Positions 18,201 to 26,831 of a DNA stretch of 29,848 nucleotides are shown here, piece by piece. The position numbers and the translations under genes are program-made. Under the pieces are notes generated by a model. It saw nothing but the letters and a program-made list of their open reading frames with translations, made no database searches and had not been told where the DNA came from. Position 1 is the stretch's first letter; the number at the start of each line of letters is the position of its first letter. Origin of the DNA: Nitrospiraceae bacterium (GTDB taxonomy: Bacteria > Nitrospirota > Nitrospiria > Nitrospirales > UBA8639); contig DOFS01000413.1 in NCBI GenBank assembly GCA_003523945.1, positions 1 through 29,848 of the forward strand, given 5' to 3'.

Positions 18201-21200
18201 GGACTCGATCCATCTCACTATGGTGGGAACATCAAACGATGGGTCAAGGATTCCAAGAATTACACGCGCATCATGAATCTGGTGACGCTTGCCAACCCGA
18301 GTTCGGCGGCTGAAGAAGATGGCGCGATTGATCTCTGTAATTTTGAACAGTTCGAATTTCGTTATGCCAATCCGGACATGACCGCGAATACACTCAAGCC
18401 TATCGAATTGTATCGGATGATTCACTTTCTTCGACTCTGGAAAACCCTGGGCTGGTCCATGGAACAGACCGATAAGGCCATCATTGCCTTATTCCCGTCT
18501 CTCAGCAAGGCCCCCCGACGTGAAGATCTCGTCGCGGGTTTTCCCATCCTCCTGAATCGATTGGGGGTCATGAAACGGGTTATGCGGGTTCTCAACCTTT
18601 CTGTACAGCAGGATCTTTTGCCGCTACTGGCCTGCTTTGCCCCTATTGATACCCATGGCGCCGCGTCCCTCTACCGGCGGCTGTTTGTGACGGCGTCCCA
18701 GATTACTCCGGACTCGGCCTTGGCCGATGACCAATATGGACACTTTCCGGCCGCCCCGGATGAAAAACTCTTGCTCCACGCAGAATCACTCCGAGCGGGA
18801 TGCCAGCTGACTCATGAAGAATTTACTCAGATCACGCAGGCTCTGGGTTTCGATGCTGACCAAATCCTTGGGACCAGCGAAGCAGATCTGAGAGTCATTC
18901 TTGGCCATGACCCCAGTGAGCAGGAGCTGGAGCATTTCCGCACGGAAAACATCAGTGCCATCTTTCGGCGTGGTTGGCTCGCACGCCAACTCAAGTTGAG
19001 TGTCAGTGAGTTCTTACATCTGATGGATTGCACGGGTCTTGATCCCTTTGCCGCCCCTGACCCGCCTGATCCACCCATCCTGCGCTTTATCGATGTGGTG
19101 CATCGCCTGCGTGCCGCGTCGTTGAAACCGACCGAGGCCTTATACCTGATCTGGGACCAGGATTTGAGCGGGCAGTCAACGCCAGATGACCTTGCGATCA
19201 CCGCGGTTGCCCGCACCTTGCGATCTGAACTGACGGCCATCGAGCGTGAGTTTACCATCGTTGATGACCCCGATGGTCAGATTGCCCGTGACAAACTGGC
19301 CCTCGTCTATGGTAGCGAGGCCTCCGACTACTTTTTTAGTTTATTACACCATGAAGGTGTGACTGATGTGGAGTACACGCATGGTCAGGCGACCTTGGAA
19401 GCAGCGATCGTGACTGCGGGTCAAGCAATGATCGCCTACGATCACCTTGCTCACCGACTGGCCTACACAGGCGGGGTGATGCCCGATGCCATTCGGGATG
19501 CGCTCAAAGGTGTTGCAGGAGTGCGGCGGAAATTTAAGGCTGCCGTGGATCAACTTCATGCGAATTCTCAGAGCTTTTTTATTCGCTATCCAGAGCTCAG
19601 GCCTCCTTACGATGCGTTTATCGCGTCTGATGAGGTGCAAGAAACCAAACGCGCCACACTCCTGGAGAAAGTTTTGCCAGCCCTGAAAACGCGACGCATG
19701 CAGCAACAGATCCTGCAGGCCGTCAGCGCAGTGGGGGGAGTCGACTTGGGTTTGGCACACAGTCTGCTCGACCACAAGATTGATAAGACCTACGTGTTGC
19801 ATGCGGTGGGTGACCCGGCACGACCTGCGGTGGATGATCTCACTGCCGTGGGAACCACGGGGCTGGAGGTCCAGTGGCACTATCGCAACCACGCGAGAGG
19901 GAGGGTCGACGAGACCAGGGTGGCTGAAGCCGATTTGCATTATTCCCGAACCGGACGCAACAGGTTTCCCAACCCCGGTGGTCCCGTCTCGGGAATTTGG
20001 GATGGCTTGATAGAAGCGCCTGAAAATGGGCCTTATCGCTTTAGCATTGAGTGCGATGAGGACGCGACTGTGGTCTTGAAACTGGATGGGAAGACTGTTG
20101 ATCTGGAGCAGGACGGGAGGGTGTGGCGTCATCGTGATGATGCGCCGCAGAATCTGGAAGCTGGGAAGCTGTATAAAGTTAAGCTCACGGTAGAAAATGT
20201 GCAAGAACGATTGGCGGTACGGTGGGACACCGTTGAACGTCGTGGCGAGGTCATCCCACCTCAGTTTCTGTATGGTCCAACACTTCGGGACCACCTTCGC
20301 ACCATCTATGTTCGATTTCTGAAAGTCGCATCCTTAGCCACAGCTCTCAGTCTCAACGCCAATGAAATGGCGTATCTTGCGTTCCATGCCGACTCTGGGG
20401 ATGGGGAGCCGAGTTGGTTCAATCTCATTCCGGTAGGCGAAGCTCTTGCTGCCTCTGGAACGAACAACATTCTCTTCCAGGGCTTGCTGGCCTTACTCGA
20501 CTTTGCCCGGATTAAATCCACTCTCGGGTCATCAGGGGAGGGCCTTCTCACGATCATGAACGATCCCGGCGGGGCCACCGAGACGCCTGACGGTCTTCTC
20601 TACAAGCTGACCCGTTGGGAGTCCGATTCGTTGGATGCGTTACTGATTCGATTCGGAAAAGTCACCGGAGCGAACGCCGACCGAAAGGCCTTACAGGATT
20701 TGAACACGTTTCGCCGCATCTTCGATGCCTACGCCTATGCCACTCGACTCAGCATCTCAGCCAGTGCCCTCATTCAAGCTACGACGAATGGGCCGACAGC
20801 GGAAACGGTGCGGAATTTCCAATCCGCGTTGCGCGCCCGTCATGACGAGAATGGATGGTTGAAGGTCTTGCGGCCCCTCAACGATGAGATGCGGACACTG
20901 CAACGGGACGCGTTGGTTGCCTTTATTCTCCACCGGATGCGTGAACACTTGGAAACGGCCCACATCAATACCCCGGATAAGCTTTTTGAATACTTCCTGA
21001 TGGACGTGCAAATGGACCCCTGTATGCAAACGTCGCGGATTCGGCATGCGCTGTCGTCGGTCCAACTTTTTATTGAACGGTGCCTGATGAATCTTGAACC
21101 ACGGGTTGCGCCAAGCGCCATCGTCGCGAAGCAATGGGCGTGGATGAAGCGGTATCGGGTGTGGGAGGCCAACCGCAAAATATTTCTCTATCCGGAAAAC

Positions 21201-22478
21201 TGGTTAGAGCCGGAGCTCCGCGACGACCAATCCCCGTTCTTCAAAGAAACTATGAGCGAACTGCTGCAGTCCGATATTACAGAGGACAGAGCGGCGACAG
21301 CGCTGCTCAACTATCTCTCAAAACTCGAAGAGGTCGCCAAGCTTGAACCCTGTGGTTTGTACCATCAGGAAGGGAACACAGGAACAAACGACGATATCGT
21401 GCATGTGGTGGCCCGCACAGCCGGCGCCAATCGGAAATATTTTTACCGTCGCCGTGAGCCCACTGGTTGGACCGCGTGGGAACTGATCAACTTGGATATA
21501 GAGGACAACCCGGTCATTCCTGTGGTGTGGAAGGGACGGCTGTTCTTATTCTGGCTGAAGATTCTTAAAGAGGCCGCGCCGGTAACATCTTCTGTGCCTA
21601 ACGTGCCAGGTGGCCTAGCTGATGCCAATCCGGCTGACTTCATTTCTGATGAACAGCCGAAGTTGACGGTCAAAGCGATCCTCTGTTGGAGCGAATACTA
21701 CAACGGAAAGTGGCAGCCATCCAGAACATCGGATGTCGATAGCCCTACCCATTTAGGTGAACAACAGGCGATACGCCCTGATGGTTTCGCGCGCTCGGAT
21801 CTGCAGCTCCAGGCATTTGAGAGACCAATTGGACTGCATATCACGATTTCAAATGCAAATTTCGCCGCTGGCGGATTTCTCCTATACAACACTCACAGTT
21901 CGCCCATTGCGATTGAGAATTTGAGTTATGTTGAAGGGTTTGGATTCGGAGTAGGCGCAAAGGTGCGATCTCTGCTCGTCGACCTGGACAATAGCTTGAC
22001 CGTACGGTACGAGAATGTGCCAGTGCCAGGATCGTTTTCAACTGGACAATTTCAGCAACGTCTTCTGACTAACCCGCGCACAGACTGGGCGGTGCAACCA
22101 ACGATGATCGCCCCAAAGGGTCCAGATGCCCCGTTTTTCTATGCAGACAGTCGGCATGTCTTCTATGTGACAACAACGCAGGATGTGGTAAAGATCGCCG
22201 AGCCGGTCGGCTACGTCATGGCAGCTACCCCCGCGAGCGAGTTCGAGTTCGTTCCTGTGTTGGTATTCGAAGGGTTCCCCGAAATAATGGGAATGATAAT
22301 AGATGAGCCGGCGGTCGGGATCGGCCGAGACCCCGGCTGGATTGATCCGAAACGGATGCAACAGTTTGTGACCAAGCACCCTGACATCCATATTGGCATC
22401 GGCATGACAGGAAACGTGAGGTACGGCGATGCAGAAATCGGCCCGGCAGGCATGATGACTGACGGTCGACCGCTGTGA
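15252..22478 (+). CDS. Tc toxin subunit A, N-terminal and central part (split TcA, first gene)
   Basis: This 2408-residue protein has AAGGAG 8 nt before its ATG. Residues about 8-95 look like a PG_binding_1 domain (LQRGDEGPAVANLQQAL, then IGTFQEQYQLP). A small beta domain of transthyretin/carboxypeptidase-regulatory type follows at about 104-197. The VRP1-type helical shell includes YPTLEGLFGEMDYCACDHC and SPAAYLVNLLQFL at about 655-696, with Cys672, Cys674, His676 and Cys677 as a possible metal site. Residues about 1535-1660 resemble a PA14 lectin-like domain (SGIWDGLIEAPENGPYRFSI, then LKLDGKTVDL), a likely receptor- or glycan-binding module. From about 1930 comes the conserved ALSSVQLFIERCLMNLEP and FLYPENWLEPELRDD, then a neuraminidase-like region (YRRREPTGWTAWELINLDIE, VIPVVWKGRLFLFWLKI). 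It lacks the channel and TcB-binding parts, which the next gene supplies. Confidence 0.92.
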   Translation: MDPVTFPLQRGDEGPAVANLQQALLLLIDKEVLRLSANLRPSLRESLVAENSQKKFESGTAKTIGTFQEQYQLPSTSQVDAATSEAINRVLRELGVLTPDQNSLYRVDGKVVSRVRAGVGGLQVRLVDKHVGTDVRLADTQTDAGGSYHITFSIPDLQERGKQRPDLQACVFLNDAFLGASAVRYNASYRETLHVVLGQEADAKLYSEYDTLTQALGTHYPGRLGDLKEEQAEPDRHDVRRDITYLANKTGWDARAVAFAALADQLSARSLDPNGGGGIAPPLFYALFRAGVPAGEQAVYQLNPDRVAGIWKHGMAEGLIPAMSDRQLSQAAKRFQILAVDHALKSPALTGLSSLKEMLSVSLGRNPTKHQQFADLHTKYRDDPSKLWEKVRSVFGAQTEKRLKVDGQLAALTLNNAPLVKKLHGSAGRTGVTDPKALIAAGYYKSEVWRTLNGTDAIPPEIPEIPGERPRERRERYADLLAAQMRLSYPTAVVAQMVKNRETPVSRPLLTPVHRFLLTHEDTFAIGRQPVEQFVKQQNLTVEPEVIQEVQRIQRVYQCTPNDQAMNALLKKNVDSAAAVVRYTSQQFVETFQAEMGGEANARLTYAKAQQVHTAVVNMATSYLIARTAPAIGVHSPAGVIDPAPRGPSPAHPDDVLAYPTLEGLFGEMDYCACDHCRSILSPAAYLVNLLQFLSPEPDVWRETMSKWKRDHGGAPYPFETLEAWEDAESPTDTEKTPFDVLISRRPDLEQLELTCENTNIPLPYIDLVNETLEFYVGNTAHPLSLNGYSGHSTTEDMTPEVLLAAPQSVQKEVYKEAYKQLAEAHFPILLPFDQPLEHLRRSFARFDAPLSDVMMALRNNDSIDREGAGEYGWNDILMEELGLSRAAYAIFKDRSLRLRDLYGFAASDRDAAIKKKLSPAKDFARRVDLPYADLITMLKTRFINPHSTLIPKVERLGVSFSTLKKFKDRDMTGAEFEAMLPEGLDPSHYGGNIKRWVKDSKNYTRIMNLVTLANPSSAAEEDGAIDLCNFEQFEFRYANPDMTANTLKPIELYRMIHFLRLWKTLGWSMEQTDKAIIALFPSLSKAPRREDLVAGFPILLNRLGVMKRVMRVLNLSVQQDLLPLLACFAPIDTHGAASLYRRLFVTASQITPDSALADDQYGHFPAAPDEKLLLHAESLRAGCQLTHEEFTQITQALGFDADQILGTSEADLRVILGHDPSEQELEHFRTENISAIFRRGWLARQLKLSVSEFLHLMDCTGLDPFAAPDPPDPPILRFIDVVHRLRAASLKPTEALYLIWDQDLSGQSTPDDLAITAVARTLRSELTAIEREFTIVDDPDGQIARDKLALVYGSEASDYFFSLLHHEGVTDVEYTHGQATLEAAIVTAGQAMIAYDHLAHRLAYTGGVMPDAIRDALKGVAGVRRKFKAAVDQLHANSQSFFIRYPELRPPYDAFIASDEVQETKRATLLEKVLPALKTRRMQQQILQAVSAVGGVDLGLAHSLLDHKIDKTYVLHAVGDPARPAVDDLTAVGTTGLEVQWHYRNHARGRVDETRVAEADLHYSRTGRNRFPNPGGPVSGIWDGLIEAPENGPYRFSIECDEDATVVLKLDGKTVDLEQDGRVWRHRDDAPQNLEAGKLYKVKLTVENVQERLAVRWDTVERRGEVIPPQFLYGPTLRDHLRTIYVRFLKVASLATALSLNANEMAYLAFHADSGDGEPSWFNLIPVGEALAASGTNNILFQGLLALLDFARIKSTLGSSGEGLLTIMNDPGGATETPDGLLYKLTRWESDSLDALLIRFGKVTGANADRKALQDLNTFRRIFDAYAYATRLSISASALIQATTNGPTAETVRNFQSALRARHDENGWLKVLRPLNDEMRTLQRDALVAFILHRMREHLETAHINTPDKLFEYFLMDVQMDPCMQTSRIRHALSSVQLFIERCLMNLEPRVAPSAIVAKQWAWMKRYRVWEANRKIFLYPENWLEPELRDDQSPFFKETMSELLQSDITEDRAATALLNYLSKLEEVAKLEPCGLYHQEGNTGTNDDIVHVVARTAGANRKYFYRRREPTGWTAWELINLDIEDNPVIPVVWKGRLFLFWLKILKEAAPVTSSVPNVPGGLADANPADFISDEQPKLTVKAILCWSEYYNGKWQPSRTSDVDSPTHLGEQQAIRPDGFARSDLQLQAFERPIGLHITISNANFAAGGFLLYNTHSSPIAIENLSYVEGFGFGVGAKVRSLLVDLDNSLTVRYENVPVPGSFSTGQFQQRLLTNPRTDWAVQPTMIAPKGPDAPFFYADSRHVFYVTTTQDVVKIAEPVGYVMAATPASEFEFVPVLVFEGFPEIMGMIIDEPAVGIGRDPGWIDPKRMQQFVTKHPDIHIGIGMTGNVRYGDAEIGPAGMMTDGRPL

Positions 22479-22498
22479 TTATAGGAGGACAATGAACA

Positions 22499-25400
22499 AT
22501 GAAACCAAGAAACACCGGCCTATTTATCCACGAAACCGGGGACCGATCCAAAACGAGCGAACCAGTCCGCGCTTTGCACATCGAAAGGAAATTCTCCTAC
22601 TCGTTTGAAAATTTCTTTCATCCCTTTGTGGGTGAATTAGTCGAGAAGCTGAACAGGGAATCTTTGCCCGGATTGCTCGATCCCAAGTTCCATCAAGACC
22701 TGAAGAAAGACGCGAATCACAATCCTGCCATTGAGAACCAAGAAACCGTCGATTTCTTTTACAAAAATTATGGGTATGAGCAACCAGAACGCAGCGAATT
22801 CGTCTCGGTTGTGGGATTTCCAAGGGAGATTGATCTCCGCGAAGGCGGCCCCTATGCGAACTACAATTGGGAACTCTTCTTTCACATTCCGCTCACGATT
22901 GCCGTGCACTTGAGCAAGAACCAGCGGTTCGCCGAAGCTCAGCGCTGGTTCCATTTCGTCTTCGATCCGACCTGTAACGATACAACGGTTTCTCGTCCGG
23001 CGCGCTTCTGGAAATTTTTAGCCTTTCGGGACCCAACGTGCAACATCACCCAGATCGATGCGCTCTTGGCGCTTTTCAGTCAGTCGGATTTGACGGCAGA
23101 GCAACAACGTTGTCGTGACAGTCTTCAGAGGGGGTTGGAGGAGCTTCAACGTAAACCTTTTCAGCCTCATGTGGTGGCCCGGACTCGGCATGTCGCGTAT
23201 CAATACTCCGTGGTGATGAAGTATCTCGATAATTTGATTGCCTGGGGAGATAGCCTCTTCCGACAGGATACAATCGAAGCCATCAACGAAGCCATGCAGT
23301 TGTATGTATTGGCAGTCAACATCCTGGGAGAGCGTCCACAGCGAATACCCCCAAAAGGGACGGTGCGCCCTCTGACCTTTGCGAAATTGAAGGACCAAGG
23401 GTTGGACCGTGGGGGGAATGCCCTGGGGAATCTGGAAGGGAAATTCGTCTTTAATCTGGGCTTGCCCCGGACGGAAAGTCGGGATTCAGATGAAACCGAG
23501 CCCTTATTTGGGATTGGGCGTACGCTCTATTTCTGCATCCCTCGCAATGACAAGATTCTCGGTTACTGGGATCTGGTTGCCGATCGGCTGTTCAAAATTC
23601 GGCACTGCATGAATATCGAAGGGGTGGTTCGGCAGCTCGCACTTTTTGATCCTCCCATTGATCCAGGAATGTTAGTGAAAGCCGCTGCCGCGGGGATCGA
23701 TGTGACTGCGATTGTCAGTGGCTTGAATCAGCCGATCGGTCCCGTGCGCAGCCTGTTCTTGATTCAGAAGGCCCTGGAGCTTGCAGGGGAAGTGCGGGGT
23801 CTGGGTGGCGCGCTCTTAGCGGCGATTGAAAAAGGGGATGGAGAGCAATTGGCGCTGCTGCGTCAAGGTCATGAGATCAAAATTCAGCAGATGCAGCAGG
23901 AAGTGCGCTTTCTCCAATGGAAACAATCCGAAGAGTCAACAGAATCCCTCCTACGAAGCCGAGCCAGTGCGTTGGATCGTTACCGGTATTATCAACGTGT
24001 CCTGGGACTTGAGTCGGAGAGCGACGCACCATCTGATAGTTTACCGCTGGATCGCGGGGCGCTCACGGAGGAAAACTTTGAAGAAGTCTATGAGACGTTG
24101 GTTGGTCAATTCGATGAAACGGTGTCGACCATAAATTATCCGTCATTGGCTACTAAGCAAGACGGCAGGCTGCATTTGCACGAGGGTGAGTATGCCGAGC
24201 TGAATGAACATGCGGATCGCGCATTTGCCGCAAGAATATCAGCGGCTGGTGCCGAAGCCATTGCGGCCGCGTCAGCCTTCCTCCCAGACCTTGAAGTCAA
24301 GCTTGCGTATTGGGGCGTTGGCACTGGAACTTGGATCCCCGTGGGGCGATTAGCGGCCGACATTGGTAGAGCTGTGAGTTCGGGATTCCAAGTGTGGGCT
24401 TCAGTCGAAGAGGAACTCGGACGGAATGCAGCTAAGACGGCCTCCTACGAACGCCGAGCGGATGAATGGATGCTTCAAGCCAATCTTGCTGCGCGCGAGC
24501 TCATGCAGATTGGGCGCCAGATCATTGGCTCGCTCATCTCCGAGCAGATCGCGAAGCACGAATATGAGAACCTCAAGAAGCAGATTGTGCAATCGAATGA
24601 GGTCCTGGCATTCCTGAATGGCGAATCGCAAACACTTTCCACAGGAGAGGAGGTGCCAGGCAAGTTCTCGACCCGTGACCTTTACGTTTGGATGCAAGGG
24701 GAACTCACTCGGCTTTACTATGAGTACTATCGCTTTGCTTTCGACACCGCGCGCAAAGCCGAGCGCACCATGAAGCACGAACTGATGCGGCCCGAGGTTG
24801 ATGCGGCTGACTTTATCAAGTTCAATTATTGGGACGGGGGACGCAAGGGTCTCCTTTCAGGCGAGGTGCTTTCTCTGGATATCAAGCGGATGGAGATGGC
24901 GTACCACGAACATCATAGGCGTGAGTATGAGCTGACTAAACACCTTTCCCTGCGACAACTTGACCCGCTCGCGTTACTCAACCTGAAGGCTTCCGGTTTG
25001 TGTGAAGTCACCGTACCGGAGTGGCTGTTTGACCTCGACAACCCCGGGCATTACCTGCGTCGCATGAAGAACGTCAGCTTGTCGATTCCTTCGGTGACCG
25101 GACCGTACACCAGCGTGAGTTGCACTCTCTCCCTGCTTAAGAGTTCGATCCGTAAATCCCCGATCCTAAAAGATGGTGACTATCCGCGTCAGGGAAGCGA
25201 GGATGATCGATTCGTCGATTACTTCGGCACGATCCAATCGATCGTCACCAGCAGTGCGAATAACGACAGTGGCATGTTTGAGACTAATCTGCGGGATGAG
25301 CGCTTTCTGCCTTTTGAAGGATCAGGAGCCATTAGTACGTGGAAGCTGGAATTGCCTCATGAATTTCGTCAATTCAACTACGACACTATTTCGGACGTCG

Positions 25401-25843
25401 TTTTGCACATTCGGTACACGGCTCGTCAGGGAATCGACCGCAACCTGGTCGTAGAGGACCTCAAAGACCGTGTCGCGACGGAAAATGCGTCGGGGTTGGC
25501 ACTTCTGTTTAGTCTGAAGCACGATTTCCCCACCGAATGGCATCGGTTTTTCAGTGCTCCCCCAGCGAGTCAACATTTTTCTGCCTCCATTCGGCGGGAT
25601 TATTTCCCCTATTTTTCTCAAGGCAGGGGGATTGCTCTTGAAGCGTTTCAGCTTATTGGCCTTAAAAAAATGGAACGTCCGACTCCCCATGCTATCACGG
25701 GCTTGAATGCCGCAGCCCTCAGCGCGGACTTGGAAGAATATCAAGCGTTTGATCTTGAATTGACTGATGATGTGCGAAGTGTTCTTGGAGATGACACAGA
25801 TATCCCGGTGTTTCTTCTCATGACCTATCGGATAGAGGAGTAA
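22499..25843 (+). CDS. Tc toxin subunit A, C-terminal pore and TcB-binding part (split TcA, second gene)
   Basis: This 1114-residue protein begins 20 bp after the previous stop and has its own AGGAGG (22483-22488), 10 nt before the ATG, so the split looks functional rather than a sequencing or frameshift artefact. It opens with the TcA motif FHPFVGELVEKLNRE, then NWELFFHIPLTIA and QRWFHFVFDPT (about 120-160). The stretch LYFCIPRNDKILGYWDLVADRLFKIRHCMN and the long coiled helices from about 430 correspond to the channel. A hydrophobic, Ala- and Gly-rich segment at about 575-640 is the likely membrane-entering tip. Residues from about 850 to the end match the beta-barrel that binds TcB in TcA proteins. 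Known two-gene TcA systems include TcaA/TcaB and YenA1/YenA2. The two parts total 3522 residues, against about 2500 for Photorhabdus TcdA1. Confidence 0.92.
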   Translation: MKPRNTGLFIHETGDRSKTSEPVRALHIERKFSYSFENFFHPFVGELVEKLNRESLPGLLDPKFHQDLKKDANHNPAIENQETVDFFYKNYGYEQPERSEFVSVVGFPREIDLREGGPYANYNWELFFHIPLTIAVHLSKNQRFAEAQRWFHFVFDPTCNDTTVSRPARFWKFLAFRDPTCNITQIDALLALFSQSDLTAEQQRCRDSLQRGLEELQRKPFQPHVVARTRHVAYQYSVVMKYLDNLIAWGDSLFRQDTIEAINEAMQLYVLAVNILGERPQRIPPKGTVRPLTFAKLKDQGLDRGGNALGNLEGKFVFNLGLPRTESRDSDETEPLFGIGRTLYFCIPRNDKILGYWDLVADRLFKIRHCMNIEGVVRQLALFDPPIDPGMLVKAAAAGIDVTAIVSGLNQPIGPVRSLFLIQKALELAGEVRGLGGALLAAIEKGDGEQLALLRQGHEIKIQQMQQEVRFLQWKQSEESTESLLRSRASALDRYRYYQRVLGLESESDAPSDSLPLDRGALTEENFEEVYETLVGQFDETVSTINYPSLATKQDGRLHLHEGEYAELNEHADRAFAARISAAGAEAIAAASAFLPDLEVKLAYWGVGTGTWIPVGRLAADIGRAVSSGFQVWASVEEELGRNAAKTASYERRADEWMLQANLAARELMQIGRQIIGSLISEQIAKHEYENLKKQIVQSNEVLAFLNGESQTLSTGEEVPGKFSTRDLYVWMQGELTRLYYEYYRFAFDTARKAERTMKHELMRPEVDAADFIKFNYWDGGRKGLLSGEVLSLDIKRMEMAYHEHHRREYELTKHLSLRQLDPLALLNLKASGLCEVTVPEWLFDLDNPGHYLRRMKNVSLSIPSVTGPYTSVSCTLSLLKSSIRKSPILKDGDYPRQGSEDDRFVDYFGTIQSIVTSSANNDSGMFETNLRDERFLPFEGSGAISTWKLELPHEFRQFNYDTISDVVLHIRYTARQGIDRNLVVEDLKDRVATENASGLALLFSLKHDFPTEWHRFFSAPPASQHFSASIRRDYFPYFSQGRGIALEAFQLIGLKKMERPTPHAITGLNAAALSADLEEYQAFDLELTDDVRSVLGDDTDIPVFLLMTYRIEE

Positions 25844-25918
25844 GTTTGGTTGATTAGGGCTTTGGGAGGAAATTTTTGATTTCCATTTCGATTCGTTCTC
25901 GCGACGTAATTTTCCGGT

Positions 25919-26212
25919 CTACCGGTTCGCGATAATCGCGAGGCGGAAGCCTAAGGCATGGAGAAGAGCATCGAGGCTTCTGAATTCTGGATTGCCGCGT
26001 CCAGAGAGCATCTTATACAGGCTTTCTCTATTAAGTTTGGTTTTTTCAGCCAGTTGCGCCACCCCTCCTTGTGCTTCGGCCACATTTCTTAATGCCAGTA
26101 GAAATAATTCAGGATCGTCTTCCTCCAGCCCCGCATTTAAATATTCTTCGGCTTCGCCCGCATCACGCAGGCTTTCAATCAGGTCTGGTTGGTAGGCTTT
26201 ACTCTTGTTCAT
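25919..26212 (-). CDS. HigA/COG3636-type antitoxin (XRE helix-turn-helix) without a toxin
   Basis: This 97-residue protein resembles the addiction-module antidote family typified by COG3636. The first 45 or so residues (IESLRDAGEAEEYLNAGLEEDDPELFLLALRNVAEAQGG) are the usual lead helices. The helix-turn-helix is VAQLAEKTKLNRESLYKMLSGRGNPEFRSLDALLHALGFRLAI. AGGAGG stands 5 nt before the ATG. In the family a RelE/ParE-like toxin normally sits just upstream; here the upstream bases hold only the tail of another decayed gene, so this is an orphan. It may act as a plain repressor, a leftover, or a trans antitoxin. It runs convergent to the second TcA gene, 75 bp away. Confidence 0.8.
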   Translation of the reverse strand: MNKSKAYQPDLIESLRDAGEAEEYLNAGLEEDDPELFLLALRNVAEAQGGVAQLAEKTKLNRESLYKMLSGRGNPEFRSLDALLHALGFRLAIIANR

Positions 26213-26314
26213 GGTCTCCTCCTGTATCCATTTCTGGTGTAGCTAATAAGCCAAAATATGGCAAGGAATGGTTCGGGTAGGTACGGTAAGGTAAGAAACC
26301 GGGATGGTGTAAAA

Positions 26315-26449
26315 AGCGGATTGAAAGATCTCCAGGTCAGTAGCATCCCGAAGGCCAAGGGAGGAAACGGATTAAACGGGAAGAGAAAAGGTTTTGGTGA
26401 GCCAGGGAGCCAACTGAGGAGACAGTTGGGCGTCGATCCACAGAATCAA
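26315..26449 (-). pseudogene. Remnant of a DUF5615 (PIN-like) toxin gene
   Basis: Reading the minus strand from a TTG at 26449 gives LILWIDAQLSPQLAPW, then LTKTFSLPV. This matches the usual N-terminus of DUF5615 toxins (LWIDAQLSP...W), which have a PIN/Mut7-C-like fold. An in-frame TAA at 26372-26374 interrupts it. Translation beyond the stop continues in the same frame as SVSSLGLRDATDLEIFQSA, again the expected family sequence (LGLRDA..xEIF). Family resemblance then ends, so the C-terminal half is gone. The TTG overlaps the stop of the DUF433 gene (TTGA), the expected arrangement of this antitoxin-toxin pair. The likely change is a Glu codon GAA to TAA. Confidence rests on motif recognition by eye. 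Confidence 0.75.
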
Positions 26450-26670
26450 GTGGTAACAATTGGATGGTCCACACGCCTACTGGCAAACTTGAGACAGGCT
26501 TGAATATCTTCTGCTTCCAAATCCGGTAATTCTTCTAAGACTTCTTGGGGGGTTAGGCCATGCGCCAACAGGTCCAGGACATCCGTCACACGAATCCGCA
26601 TTCCCCGGATACAGGGACGGCCACCGCACTGGTCAGCGTTCACCGTAATACGTTCTGCAATAGTAGACAT
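26446..26670 (-). CDS. DUF433 antitoxin
   Basis: This is a 74-residue protein. A longer frame runs to 26820, but the ATG at 26670 has GGGAGGAA directly upstream and begins at the family's usual start (MSTIAERITVNADQCGGRPCIRG). The family core is complete: CGGRPCIRGMRIRVTDVLDLLAHGLTPQEVLEELPDLEAEDIQACLKFA. DUF433 proteins have a winged-helix-like fold and are the antitoxin half of a two-gene module with a DUF5615 PIN-like protein. That partner follows directly here but is broken. The gene itself shows no damage and may still work as a DNA-binding regulator or protect against related toxins elsewhere. Confidence 0.85.
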   Translation of the reverse strand: MSTIAERITVNADQCGGRPCIRGMRIRVTDVLDLLAHGLTPQEVLEELPDLEAEDIQACLKFASRRVDHPIVTT

Positions 26671-26831
26671 ATTTCCTCCCTCCGTGGGCATTGTATTAAG
26701 GAGACAACAGACAGCACCCGAACTAATTGAGAAGGGGACCATATCAAAAGGAAAGTTTGAATTTCCAATATTTTGTGATTTCTCAACTGTAAGATGTCCA
26801 TAAAGGCACATGCAAAACAAAGAGTTCTGTC

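Noticed and set aside
19344..20294. Minus-strand frame of 316 codons inside the first TcA gene
   Set aside because: It is an antisense shadow of conserved TcA sequence, with no recognisable motifs or ribosome binding site.
25868..25884. Hairpin GGAAAT-TTTTG-ATTTCC after the second TcA gene as a terminator
   Set aside because: The stem is short and AT-rich and no T run follows; too weak to call.
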